A stretch of 64,000 nt of DNA. Origin: an uncultured Lachnospiraceae bacterium (GTDB lineage: Bacteria; Bacillota; Clostridia; Lachnospirales; Lachnospiraceae). How positions within the stretch are numbered: the first letter of the stretch is position 1; every line of letters begins with the position of its first letter. Below are positions 26,325-34,707 of the stretch, one piece after another. A model generated the notes under the pieces. That model saw only the letters and a list, made by a program, of their open reading frames with translations. It searched no databases and was not told where the DNA came from. Position numbers and translations under genes: made by a program. Location: the NCBI GenBank assembly GCA_910577275.1, contig CAJTMW010000002.1:1-64000 (forward strand), written 5' to 3'.

Positions 26325-27179
26325 ATGGAAATTATGGACATTGCGTTCCCGAATCTGGGAATTTATCTGAAAAATGTGCCCAAAGGTTTTAGTATTTTCG
26401 GGTTTGACATCGCCCTTTACGGGGTGATTATCTGCATGGGAGTGCTGGCCGGGATTTTAATGGCGGCGCATCAGGCGAAGGTGACGGGGCAGGATGCGGA
26501 TATGTACTGGGATTTTGCCATTTATGCCGTTATCATCTCCATTATCGGAGCGAGAATTTACTATGTGATTTTCGAGTGGGATATGTATAAGGATAACCTG
26601 CTGAGCATCTTTAATATCAGGCAGGGCGGGCTTGCCATTTACGGCGGGGTGATTGGCGGATTTGCCACCCTGTTTGTCTATGCGTGGCTGAAAAAGCAGA
26701 AAACATTTCTCATGATGGACACCGCGGTGCCGGGACTGATTTTGGGTCAGGCAATCGGGCGCTGGGGTAACTTCACCAACAGGGAGGTTTTCGGGGAGTA
26801 CACGAATAATATTCTGGCCATGCGGCTGCCTGTGGCGGCGGTGCGGGAGCGGGATATCTCGGAATCCATCATCGCCCATATGGAGGAGGGGGTCAATTAC
26901 ATTCAGGTGCACCCCACGTTTTTATATGAAAGCCTCTGGAATCTGGGGATTCTGGCGCTTATGCTCTTATACAGAAAGCACAAAAAATTTGACGGGGAAA
27001 TCGCCCTCCTTTATCTGGGGGGCTACGGACTTGGCAGGGCCTGGATAGAAGGGATAAGGACCGACCAGCTATTTCTTCCGGGAACGGAAATTCCCGTATC
27101 CCAGCTTCTTGCCGTCTTTCTGTTTGCAGGCGCCGTTGTCTGCGATGCGGCGGTCAGAATCAGGCTGAAAAAAAAATAA
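26325..27179 (+). CDS. lgt: Prolipoprotein diacylglyceryl transferase
   Basis: Membrane enzyme, 284 residues, transferring diacylglycerol from phosphatidylglycerol to lipobox cysteines. About seven hydrophobic segments; signature GLAIYGG (102-108) and GRWGNFTNREVFG (145-157). ATG at 26325 follows AAAGAGGAAAATT. A terminator about 95 nt downstream separates it from mraZ. Confidence 0.94.
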   Translation: MEIMDIAFPNLGIYLKNVPKGFSIFGFDIALYGVIICMGVLAGILMAAHQAKVTGQDADMYWDFAIYAVIISIIGARIYYVIFEWDMYKDNLLSIFNIRQGGLAIYGGVIGGFATLFVYAWLKKQKTFLMMDTAVPGLILGQAIGRWGNFTNREVFGEYTNNILAMRLPVAAVRERDISESIIAHMEEGVNYIQVHPTFLYESLWNLGILALMLLYRKHKKFDGEIALLYLGGYGLGRAWIEGIRTDQLFLPGTEIPVSQLLAVFLFAGAVVCDAAVRIRLKKK

Positions 27180-27274
27180 AAAAAGTTTTTTAAGGTACAA
27201 TAACAATATCTGGTGTGCACGGAGATGCCAGACACCAAATGTATGGGAAAACAATCAAAAATCCAGTATTTTCA

Positions 27275-27306
27275 AGCCTTGCAGGGTTCTGCAGGGCTAT
27301 TTTTTT
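27275..27306 (+). terminator. Terminator after lgt
   Basis: AGCCTTGCAG (27275-27284) pairs with CTGCAGGGCT (27289-27298), followed by A and seven T. Insulates the dcw cluster from lgt. Confidence 0.85.
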
Positions 27307-27353
27307 GCTTGCGCTCGGGGGAAAAGTAAGTTAAAATAAGTCTTGGGTGGTGA

Positions 27354-27391
27354 AAAGTGGTAGAAAGTGTTAACTAAGTGGGGGAAAGTGG
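27354..27391 (+). promoter_or_regulatory. MraZ-binding repeats upstream of mraZ
   Basis: Four boxes AAAGTGG (27354), AAAGTGT (27364), TAAGTGG (27375) and AAAGTGG (27385), 10-11 nt apart, ending 10 nt before the mraZ start. This is the known MraZ operator pattern and implies autoregulation of the dcw cluster. Confidence 0.8.
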
Positions 27392-27400
27392 CGAACATAG

Positions 27401-27832
27401 ATGTTTATTGGAGAATACAACCATACAATAGACGCCAAAGGCAGGCTGATTATTCCTTCCAAATTCCGGGAGGTATTGGGCGACGAATTCGTCGTTACCA
27501 AGGGAATGGACGGCTGCCTTTTTGTGTTCGATAACCCCGAATGGCAGGCTTTTGAAGAAAAGCTCCACAAACTACCCATGATAGACAAAGGAGCAAGACA
27601 GTTTACGCGGTTTTTCCTGGCAGGCGCGGCCAGCGTGGAGGTGGACAAGCAGGGGAGAATCCTGCTGCCGGCGGTTCTTCGGGAATTTGCCGGAATTACA
27701 AAGGATGCGGTTTTGGTAGGCGTGGGGAGCAGAGTGGAAATCTGGAGTAAGGACAGATGGGAAGGCACTGTCACCTATCAGGATATGGAGGAAATTTCGG
27801 GACATATGATTGAGCTGGGCATCGGATTTTAA
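27401..27832 (+). CDS. mraZ: Transcriptional regulator MraZ
   Basis: AbrB-fold DNA-binding protein, 143 residues, controlling the dcw cluster. Two copies of the family motif are seen, one near the start (FIGEYNHTIDAKGRLIIPSKFR) split by this text at D/A/K/G/R, and one in the second half (VEVDKQGRILLPAVLR). ATG at 27401. First gene of the cluster, directly after its own operator repeats; the palindromic element copy 3 follows it. Confidence 0.95.
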   Translation: MFIGEYNHTIDAKGRLIIPSKFREVLGDEFVVTKGMDGCLFVFDNPEWQAFEEKLHKLPMIDKGARQFTRFFLAGAASVEVDKQGRILLPAVLREFAGITKDAVLVGVGSRVEIWSKDRWEGTVTYQDMEEISGHMIELGIGF

Positions 27833-27835
27833 AGC

Positions 27836-28094
27836 CATGGAAATCAATTTTCAGATTCCGGTGAGAGAAGATGGAAAAGGATGTCAACCTGGAACATTTC
27901 TTCGTGCTTTTAAGCACGTGTTGCCGCGCTTTCGCTCTATAAAAACGTAGCGGGTGCTAAGCTCGCGAGCTGTATAACAGCTCGAAACCTCGCCAAGCAC
28001 CGACGTTTTTATAAGGGCTCCTTAAGAAATATTCCAGGTTGACATCCTCTTTGCCAGTATTCATTTCCCCGGAATCTGAAAATTGATTTCCGTG
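27836..28094 (+). repeat. Covarying palindromic element, copy 3, in a giant nested palindrome
   Basis: Outer arms 27836-27861 and 28069-28094 pair over 26 bp with one G-T pair (left contains GGAAATCAATTTTC). A second pair of arms, 27879-27902 and 28024-28047, matches over 24 bp with one mismatch. The core carries CGCTTTCGCTC, ATAAAAACGTAGC, GACGTTTTTATA and GGGCTCCTTA as in copies 1 and 2, with inner stem CGAGCTGT/ACAGCTCG and an extra hairpin CGTGCTT/AAGCACG. It sits inside the dcw transcript, between mraZ and rsmH. Confidence 0.88.
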
Positions 28095-28141
28095 TTTAAA
28101 AGCCGTCGGCCCATTGAACCGATATGAAAATGAGGTGAGTT

Positions 28142-29092
28142 ATGGAATTTCATCACGCGTCCGTGCTGCTTCGGGAGACGATTGAAGGACTTAGGATAAA
28201 GCCGGAAGGCATTTATGTGGACGGAACCCTGGGCGGAGGGGGTCATTCCCTTGAAATTGTAAAACGGCTTGGCGAAAGGGGCCGTCTTGTGGGAATCGAC
28301 CAGGATGAAACGGCGGTAAGGGCCGCCGGGGAAAGGCTTTCCGCTTTTGATACCGGCGGTAAAATTACCATTGTCAGGGATAATTTCCGAAACACAAAGG
28401 AAATCTTAAAAGGGCTTGGGATTAATGGAATCGACGGGATGCTGCTTGACCTTGGGGTGTCCTCCTACCAGCTCGATACCAGGGAGAGAGGATTTTCCTA
28501 CCGGTTCGACGCACCCCTTGACATGCGGATGGACGAGAGGCAGCGCCTTACGGCAAGGGACATTGTAAACGGATACGACGAAAGAAAACTGTTCCGGGTC
28601 ATCAGAGACTACGGGGAAGATAAATTTGCAAAGAACATCGCCAAACACATTGCGCTGGCAAGAGAAAAGAAACCAATCGAAACCACAGGGGAGCTGAATG
28701 AAATCATTAAGGCGGCAATCCCCGCAAGGATGAGGGAAAAGGGCGGACATCCATCCAAACGAACCTTTCAGGCTATTCGAATCGAGTGCAACAGAGAGCT
28801 TGAGGTGCTGCGGGAAGCTCTGGAAGATGTGACGGAGCTTTTAAATCCGGGGGGAAGGTTTTGCATCATTACCTTTCACTCCTTAGAGGACAGGATAGTA
28901 AAGACGGCGTTTAAAGAGGCGGCGAATCCGTGTATCTGCCCGCCGGAGTTTCCGGTATGTGTGTGCGGAAGAAAAAGTAAAGGGAAAGTAATTACAGGAA
29001 AACCAGTTTTACCGGGAGAGGAGGAGCTTTTGGCAAATCCGAGAGCGGGAAGTGCGAAGCTGAGGATTTTTGAAAAAGGAAACATAAATTAA
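28142..29092 (+). CDS. rsmH: 16S rRNA cytosine-1402 N4-methyltransferase RsmH
   Basis: SAM-dependent methyltransferase (MraW), 316 residues. SAM-binding DGTLGGGGHS (27-36), LLDLGVSSYQLD, and the C-terminal FHSLEDRIVK. ATG follows GAGGTGAGTT. Second dcw gene, but 309 nt from mraZ because of the palindromic element. Confidence 0.96.
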   Translation: MEFHHASVLLRETIEGLRIKPEGIYVDGTLGGGGHSLEIVKRLGERGRLVGIDQDETAVRAAGERLSAFDTGGKITIVRDNFRNTKEILKGLGINGIDGMLLDLGVSSYQLDTRERGFSYRFDAPLDMRMDERQRLTARDIVNGYDERKLFRVIRDYGEDKFAKNIAKHIALAREKKPIETTGELNEIIKAAIPARMREKGGHPSKRTFQAIRIECNRELEVLREALEDVTELLNPGGRFCIITFHSLEDRIVKTAFKEAANPCICPPEFPVCVCGRKSKGKVITGKPVLPGEEELLANPRAGSAKLRIFEKGNIN

Positions 29093-29103
29093 GGAGATTT
29101 CAG

Positions 29104-29583
29104 ATGGCAGTAAACAGACACAGCCAAAGACAAACTGCATACAGGACAGAAAATGTCTATGTGCATGGAAATACTGCCAGAAGACTTGAAGTTGTGGAGA
29201 ACCCCCGGCAGGAACCGGAAAAGAAGGTAAGCAGCCGGACCCGGAAGAACAGGGCGAGAATGCTTCACATGAATGTGGGTACGGTCATTACGATGGCGGC
29301 GGCCATGGTGGCGGCGGGGCTGATTCTTACATGGTATCTCACCTTGCAGTCAGATATCACCAACAGCATCAAACACATTGCGGCATTGGAGAGCACATTA
29401 AACGAGCTGAAAATGACCAATGACGAGAATTACAGCAGGATAAACAACAGCATTGATTTGGAGGAAATAAAGCGAGTGGCCATACAGGAGCTGGGAATGC
29501 GCTACGCCGAGGAAGGGCAGATTATCACCTATAACGGCGAGGGCAGGGATTATGTACGGCAAAAAGGAGATATACCGGATTGA
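29104..29583 (+). CDS. ftsL: Septum formation initiator FtsL-like protein
   Basis: Bitopic division protein, 159 residues: basic cytoplasmic N-terminus (1-56), one helix (about 57-79), then an extracellular coiled coil (about 82-125) and a short tail. Sequence identity in this family is low, so the call rests on position between rsmH and the PBP genes plus topology. Start after AAGGAGATTTCAG. Stop overlaps the next start. Confidence 0.85.
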   Translation: MAVNRHSQRQTAYRTENVYVHGNTARRLEVVENPRQEPEKKVSSRTRKNRARMLHMNVGTVITMAAAMVAAGLILTWYLTLQSDITNSIKHIAALESTLNELKMTNDENYSRINNSIDLEEIKRVAIQELGMRYAEEGQIITYNGEGRDYVRQKGDIPD

Positions 29584-31907
29584 AGAAAAAGCGGAGTAAC
29601 AAATTTACAATTAAAATGCGGAAAAAGCTGGTAGTGACGTTTATGATGATACTACTGGCTTTTGTCGGATTATCCTACAGGCTTTATGCCATCACCCGGG
29701 ACGACGGGGAGAGATACAAAAAGCAGATTCTTTCCCAGCAAAGGTATGACGGGACCACGATTCCCTACAAAAGAGGCTCCATATTAGACGCCAACGGGAA
29801 TGTGCTGGCAACCAGCGAGAAGGTTTACAATGTCATCCTGGACTCTGTGGCGCTTCTGGAAAAGGAGGAGTACCTGGAGCCCACTTTAAACGCCCTTTCT
29901 TCCGAGTTTGGTCTTGATACCGGCAAGATAAGAAGCTACATAGCGGCAAACGGGGAAACCTCCCGCTATTATGTGCTGGCAAAGCGGCTGGAATATGAGC
30001 AGATTCAGAATTTTGTGGCAATGCAGAATGAGACGGATTCCCTGATAAAGGGGGTCTGGTTCGAGAACGAATACAAAAGAACCTACCCGGGGAAGAGCCT
30101 TGCCTGCGATGTCATCGGCTTTACCACCAACGACAACATCGGCTCCTACGGGCTGGAGGAATACTACAACGACGTGCTCTCCGGCACGGCGGGGAGGGAG
30201 TACGGCTATTTAAACGACGACTCCAACCTGGAGAGGACGACCATTTCACCGGAGGACGGCAACACCATTATCAGCACCATTGACATTAATATCCAGAGTA
30301 TTGTGGAGAAGTATCTGAAGAAATTTGACGAGGACTACCGGGACAATGCCCATGAGGGGAACGGCGCAAATAATATCGGCTGTATTATCATGGACGTGAA
30401 CTCCGGCGAGGTGCTTGCCATGGCCAGCTATCCGGTGTTCGACTTAAACGACGTCCGCAACACGGAAGCCCTGAAGGGTATGCGCCTTTTAAACGCGGAA
30501 GGGAAAAAGAGCGACCCGGCGGAATATATCAATGACGACAATCTGCGGAGCCTTGAAAACGATTCCGAGGCCATGTATCAGAACTTAAACGCCCTGTGGA
30601 AGAATTTCTGCATCAACGATACCTATGAGCCGGGTTCGGTGTCAAAGCCCTTTACCGTGGCGGCCGGCATCGAAAGCGGCAGCATTACCGGGAATGAGAG
30701 CTATACCTGTAACGGCTCGCTTACCGTGGTTGAAGGGGATAAGCCTATCAAATGCCATAATACATGGGGAGACGGGACGCTGACGGTGTCCGAGGGAATT
30801 ATGCTCTCCTGTAACGTGAACATGATGTATATCGCTCAGGCCACAGGAGTTTCCACTTTTACGAAATTTCAGCACATTTTCAATTTCGGGCTGAAAACCA
30901 ACATTGACCTTGCGGGGGAAGCCAGAACCGTAGGGCTTACCTACACGGCAGACAACATGCGCGCCGCGGAGCTTGCCACCTGCAGCTTCGGGCAGGGCTA
31001 TAACTGTACGATGATACAGATGATGGCGGGCTTTTGTTCCCTGATTAACGGCGGCTATTATTACGAACCGCATATGGTGAAGAAAATCGTAAGCCCCTCC
31101 GGCGCCACGGTGCAGAACATAGAGCCAAGGCTGCTAAAGCAGACGGTCTCGGAGAGTACGTCGGCCAAGGTGCGGGAGATGTGCAATCTGGTGGTGTCGG
31201 GAGAAAAGGGAACCGGAAGAACCGCCCGTCCTGCGGGATATATGATTGGCGGAAAGACGGGAACCGCCGAGACCCTGCCCAGAGGCAATAAGGAATATGT
31301 GGTTTCTTTCCTGGGATACGCCCCGGTGGACGACCCGGAAATCGCCATTTACGTGGTGGTGGACAGGCCCAACGTGCCGGGAAACCAGATGGACGACGCC
31401 AAGTTTGCCACAAGGATAGTCAAGAGTATCTTAACGGAAGTGCTTCCTTATAAGGGAATCTTTATGACAGAGGAGCTTTCCGACAAGGAAATAGAGGAGC
31501 TGGAGGCTTTAAAGATTGACATCATGACGCCGCCTGCTTCGACAGATGGCGATGGAGACGGGAACGGCGACGACGCTGCCGGCGGGAACGGAAATGGCGA
31601 AGGAGCCGCCGGCGGTGAAGGAACCGGAGAGGACGGCAATGCCGGAGGTGAGGGCGCAGGCGGCGAGGCCGGAAATGAAGGAGAAGGGGGCGAGGCTGCG
31701 CCTTCTCCTCCAAATGAAGTGTGGAAGGATTTCCCCGTTGACCCGGCCACCGGCTATCTGGTGGACCCTGATACCGGCGCCTTTGTTGACCCGGAAACCG
31801 GCGCGGTGCTGGGAGGAAGCTTTGACAGCGGGGTAAGCACTTCCCCGCCGCCTGTGGAAGGGGAGGACGGACAGGGGGCGTCGCCTTCGGCATCCCCCTC
31901 CGCGTAG
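29580..31907 (+). CDS. Class B penicillin-binding protein (FtsI/PBP2B/SpoVD type) with Gly-rich tail
   Basis: Septal or spore-cortex transpeptidase, 775 residues. N-terminal helix (about 13-33), dimerisation domain, then transpeptidase motifs S353-V-S-K356, S410-C-N412 and K559-T-G561. After about residue 650 comes an unusual tail of Gly, Glu, Asn and Asp repeats to about 700, then a Pro/Ser-rich end with repeated D-P-x-T-G units. TTG start overlaps the ftsL stop in TTGA. No PASTA domains. Division versus sporulation role not decidable here. Confidence 0.92.
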   Translation: MKKKRSNKFTIKMRKKLVVTFMMILLAFVGLSYRLYAITRDDGERYKKQILSQQRYDGTTIPYKRGSILDANGNVLATSEKVYNVILDSVALLEKEEYLEPTLNALSSEFGLDTGKIRSYIAANGETSRYYVLAKRLEYEQIQNFVAMQNETDSLIKGVWFENEYKRTYPGKSLACDVIGFTTNDNIGSYGLEEYYNDVLSGTAGREYGYLNDDSNLERTTISPEDGNTIISTIDINIQSIVEKYLKKFDEDYRDNAHEGNGANNIGCIIMDVNSGEVLAMASYPVFDLNDVRNTEALKGMRLLNAEGKKSDPAEYINDDNLRSLENDSEAMYQNLNALWKNFCINDTYEPGSVSKPFTVAAGIESGSITGNESYTCNGSLTVVEGDKPIKCHNTWGDGTLTVSEGIMLSCNVNMMYIAQATGVSTFTKFQHIFNFGLKTNIDLAGEARTVGLTYTADNMRAAELATCSFGQGYNCTMIQMMAGFCSLINGGYYYEPHMVKKIVSPSGATVQNIEPRLLKQTVSESTSAKVREMCNLVVSGEKGTGRTARPAGYMIGGKTGTAETLPRGNKEYVVSFLGYAPVDDPEIAIYVVVDRPNVPGNQMDDAKFATRIVKSILTEVLPYKGIFMTEELSDKEIEELEALKIDIMTPPASTDGDGDGNGDDAAGGNGNGEGAAGGEGTGEDGNAGGEGAGGEAGNEGEGGEAAPSPPNEVWKDFPVDPATGYLVDPDTGAFVDPETGAVLGGSFDSGVSTSPPPVEGEDGQGASPSASPSA

Positions 31908-31922
31908 ACAGATTACATGAAT

Positions 31923-31976
31923 AACCTCGTGGAAAAGGTAATAAACTATAATAATACCTTTTCCATGAGGTTTTTT
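31923..31976 (+). terminator. Intrinsic terminator or attenuator between the two PBP genes
   Basis: An 18-bp stem, AACCTCGTGGAAAAGGTA (31923-31940) with its complement at 31955-31972 and one G-T pair, then six T (31971-31976). The downstream gene's ribosome binding site GAGG (31967-31970) is in the 3' arm. Confidence 0.85.
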
Positions 31977-33707
31977 ATGGGAAAAAATATGACTTATCAC
32001 CGGAAGAAGATAGTGACAATCTTTTTCGCCTGCCTGGCGGTTTTTCTTATTCTTGCCGGGAGGCTTGGCTGGCTGATGATTTTCCGGTCCGATTACTATT
32101 CGGAGAGGGCAAAAGAGCTTCACGAAAGGGAACGGAGCATCAAGGCAGCCAGAGGGCGGATAATAGACGCGAACGGAACGGTAATTGCGGATAATAAGAC
32201 CGTCTGTACCGTATCGGTGATACATAACCAGATAAAGGACGCCGACGCCATTGTGGAGACTTTAAGCAGAGAGCTTGACCTCTCGGAGGACTTTGTCCGC
32301 AAGAGGGTGGAGAAATATTCCTCTATCGAGAGAATCAAAAGCAACGTGGACAAGGAAAAAGGGGACGCTATCAGAGCCTATAATTTAGAGGGCGTGAAGG
32401 TGGACGAGGATTATAAACGTTACTATCCCTACGGCAGCCTTGCCTCCAAGGTGCTGGGCTTTACCGGCGGCGATAATCAGGGAATCATAGGTCTTGAGGT
32501 GAAATACGAGGAATATCTGAAAGGGCAGGAGGGAACCATCCTTACCGTCACCGACGCCAGAGGCGTGGAGATTGACGCGGCGGGAGAGGAGCGGGTGGAG
32601 CCTGTTGCCGGAGGGGACCTCTACGTCAGCCTTGATATGAATATCCAGAGTTACGCCACCCAGCTTGCCAGACAGGTGATGGAGACAAAGGAGGCGGAAA
32701 GGGTGTCCATACTGGTAATGAACCCTCAAAACGGTGAAATCATGGCGATGGCGGACGTACCGGAATTTGATTTGAATAATCCCTACGAGCTGCCGGAGGG
32801 AACGGATACCGGAAACCTCACGCAGGAACAGAAGCAGGAGCTTTTGAACCGGATGTGGCGGAACGGCTGCATCAACGACACCTACGAGCCCGGCTCCACC
32901 TTTAAGATTATTACGGCCGCCGCCGGATTGGAGGGAGGTGTGGTGACCACCGAAGACAGGTTTAGCTGCCCCGGCTTCATTATGGTGGAGGACAGGAGAA
33001 TCCGTTGCCACAAAATTGCAGGCCACGGCTCCGAAAACTTTGTGGAGGCCACCATGAACAGCTGTAATCCGGTGTTTATTACGGTCGGGCTGCGGCTGGG
33101 AGTGGAAAAATATTATCACTATTTTAAGCAGTTCGGCCTTTTAAACAAAACAGGGGTGGATTTGCCGGGGGAGGCGGGTACGATTATGCACAAAATGGAG
33201 GACATGAAGGCCGTGGAGCTGGCCACCGTATCCTTCGGGCAGTCTTTCCAGATTACCCCCATACAGCTTGCCACGACGGCGTCCTCCATTATCAACGGCG
33301 GAAACAGAATAACGCCCCATTTTGCCGTCATGACCTCCGACAGGGAGGGAACGGAGATGAAAAGGTTCTCGTATCCGGTGACGGAGCATATCGTATCAGA
33401 GGAAACCTCTGCGACCATGCGGATGATTTTGGAGCAGGTGGTGGAAAAGGGCTCCGGCAAAAACGGCTATGTGGAGGGGGCAAGGATTGGCGGCAAAACA
33501 GCCACAAGCCAGACCCTGCCAAGGGGCAGCGGAAGGTACATCGCCTCGTTTCTGGGCTTTGCCCCCGCCAACGACCCGAAGGTGCTGGCCCTTGTGATTA
33601 TCCACAATCCTCAGGGCGTTTATTACGGAGGACAGGTGGCGGCTCCGGTTGTGCGACAGCTTTTTGAAAATATTCTTCCTTATTTAGAGAAAATGGATTA
33701 TAATTGA
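31977..33707 (+). CDS. Second class B penicillin-binding protein (SpoVD-like), KTA variant
   Basis: Transpeptidase of 576 residues. Helix at about 11-33, dimerisation domain, then S307-T-F-K310, S362-C-N364, and K507-T-A509 in place of the usual K-T-G. The ATG at 31977 is 6 nt after GAGG; an upstream in-frame ATG at 31917 lies before the terminator hairpin and would translate it, so it was rejected. No PASTA repeats. Tandem class B PBPs in the dcw cluster are usual in Clostridia, one for division and one for the spore cortex. Confidence 0.92.
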   Translation: MGKNMTYHRKKIVTIFFACLAVFLILAGRLGWLMIFRSDYYSERAKELHERERSIKAARGRIIDANGTVIADNKTVCTVSVIHNQIKDADAIVETLSRELDLSEDFVRKRVEKYSSIERIKSNVDKEKGDAIRAYNLEGVKVDEDYKRYYPYGSLASKVLGFTGGDNQGIIGLEVKYEEYLKGQEGTILTVTDARGVEIDAAGEERVEPVAGGDLYVSLDMNIQSYATQLARQVMETKEAERVSILVMNPQNGEIMAMADVPEFDLNNPYELPEGTDTGNLTQEQKQELLNRMWRNGCINDTYEPGSTFKIITAAAGLEGGVVTTEDRFSCPGFIMVEDRRIRCHKIAGHGSENFVEATMNSCNPVFITVGLRLGVEKYYHYFKQFGLLNKTGVDLPGEAGTIMHKMEDMKAVELATVSFGQSFQITPIQLATTASSIINGGNRITPHFAVMTSDREGTEMKRFSYPVTEHIVSEETSATMRMILEQVVEKGSGKNGYVEGARIGGKTATSQTLPRGSGRYIASFLGFAPANDPKVLALVIIHNPQGVYYGGQVAAPVVRQLFENILPYLEKMDYN

Positions 33708-33720
33708 GAGGTATAGGCTT

Positions 33721-34680
33721 ATGGTTGGCAGCAAAATTGCAGTACCTATATTAATATCATTTGGTTTAAGCGCTGTGCTGGGACCCTTTGTGATTCCCCT
33801 TTTAAGAAAGATGAAGGTGGGACAGACGGTCCGGGACGACGGTCCGGGCACCCATTTAAAAAAGACGGGAACTCCTACCATGGGAGGAATCCTGATAATG
33901 CTGAGCGTGACGGTCACTTCCCTTTTGTATGTGAGGGATTATCCCCAAATTATCCCGGTGATGGTTCTTACCCTGGGCTTTGGCATGATAGGGTTTCTGG
34001 ACGACTATATCAAGGTGGTGCTGCGGCGTTCCATGGGACTTTCCGCCTGGCAGAAAATGCTGCTGCAGCTTGTGGTGACGGGAATGTTTGCGTATTATGC
34101 CCTCCACGGCGCGAATCTTTCGCTGGCGATGCGGATTCCTTTTTTGAAAGGATACTACGTGGATTTCGGATGGCTCAACATTCCGCTGATGTTCCTTGTG
34201 GTGACGGGAACGGCCAACGGTGCGAACTTTACCGACGGTCTGGACGGCCTTGCGGGAAGCGTCACGGTACTTATTGCCACCTTTTTCACCATGGCGGGAA
34301 TCGGACTTCACGCGGGCATCGAGCCTGTCACCTGCGCGGTGACGGGGGCGCTTTTGGGATTTCTGCTGTTTAACGTCCATCCGGCCAGCGTGTTTATGGG
34401 AGACACCGGCTCGCTGGCTTTAGGCGGCTTTGTGGCGGGATGCGCGTACATGACGGGAATGCCGCTTTTTCTGCCAATCGTTTGTTTTATTTATGTGATA
34501 GAGGTGCTTTCGGTTATCATACAGGTAGGATATTTTAAAATAAGCGGCGGGAAAAGAATATTTAAAATGGCCCCTCTCCACCATCATTTTGAGTTATGCG
34601 GATGGAAGGAGACAAAGGTGGTGGCAGTCTTTTCCATTGTTACGGCGGTGCTTTGCCTTCTGGCTTTGCTGGGCATTTAG
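33721..34680 (+). CDS. mraY: Phospho-MurNAc-pentapeptide transferase MraY
   Basis: Membrane enzyme making lipid I from UDP-MurNAc-pentapeptide and undecaprenyl phosphate, 319 residues, about ten helices. Catalytic patches GFLDDYIKV, NGANFTDGLDGLA, FMGDTGSLALGG and the histidine loop APLHHHFE are all intact. ATG 13 nt after the preceding PBP stop, with GAGAGGTATAGGCTT. Confidence 0.96.
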   Translation: MVGSKIAVPILISFGLSAVLGPFVIPLLRKMKVGQTVRDDGPGTHLKKTGTPTMGGILIMLSVTVTSLLYVRDYPQIIPVMVLTLGFGMIGFLDDYIKVVLRRSMGLSAWQKMLLQLVVTGMFAYYALHGANLSLAMRIPFLKGYYVDFGWLNIPLMFLVVTGTANGANFTDGLDGLAGSVTVLIATFFTMAGIGLHAGIEPVTCAVTGALLGFLLFNVHPASVFMGDTGSLALGGFVAGCAYMTGMPLFLPIVCFIYVIEVLSVIIQVGYFKISGGKRIFKMAPLHHHFELCGWKETKVVAVFSIVTAVLCLLALLGI

Positions 34681-34707
34681 CCGGCGCGCGGAAATGAGGA
34701 TATAAGG

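Noticed and set aside
31917..31976. N-terminal extension of the second PBP
   Set aside because: The extra codons would translate a terminator hairpin; the ATG at 31977 has the better placed GAGG.
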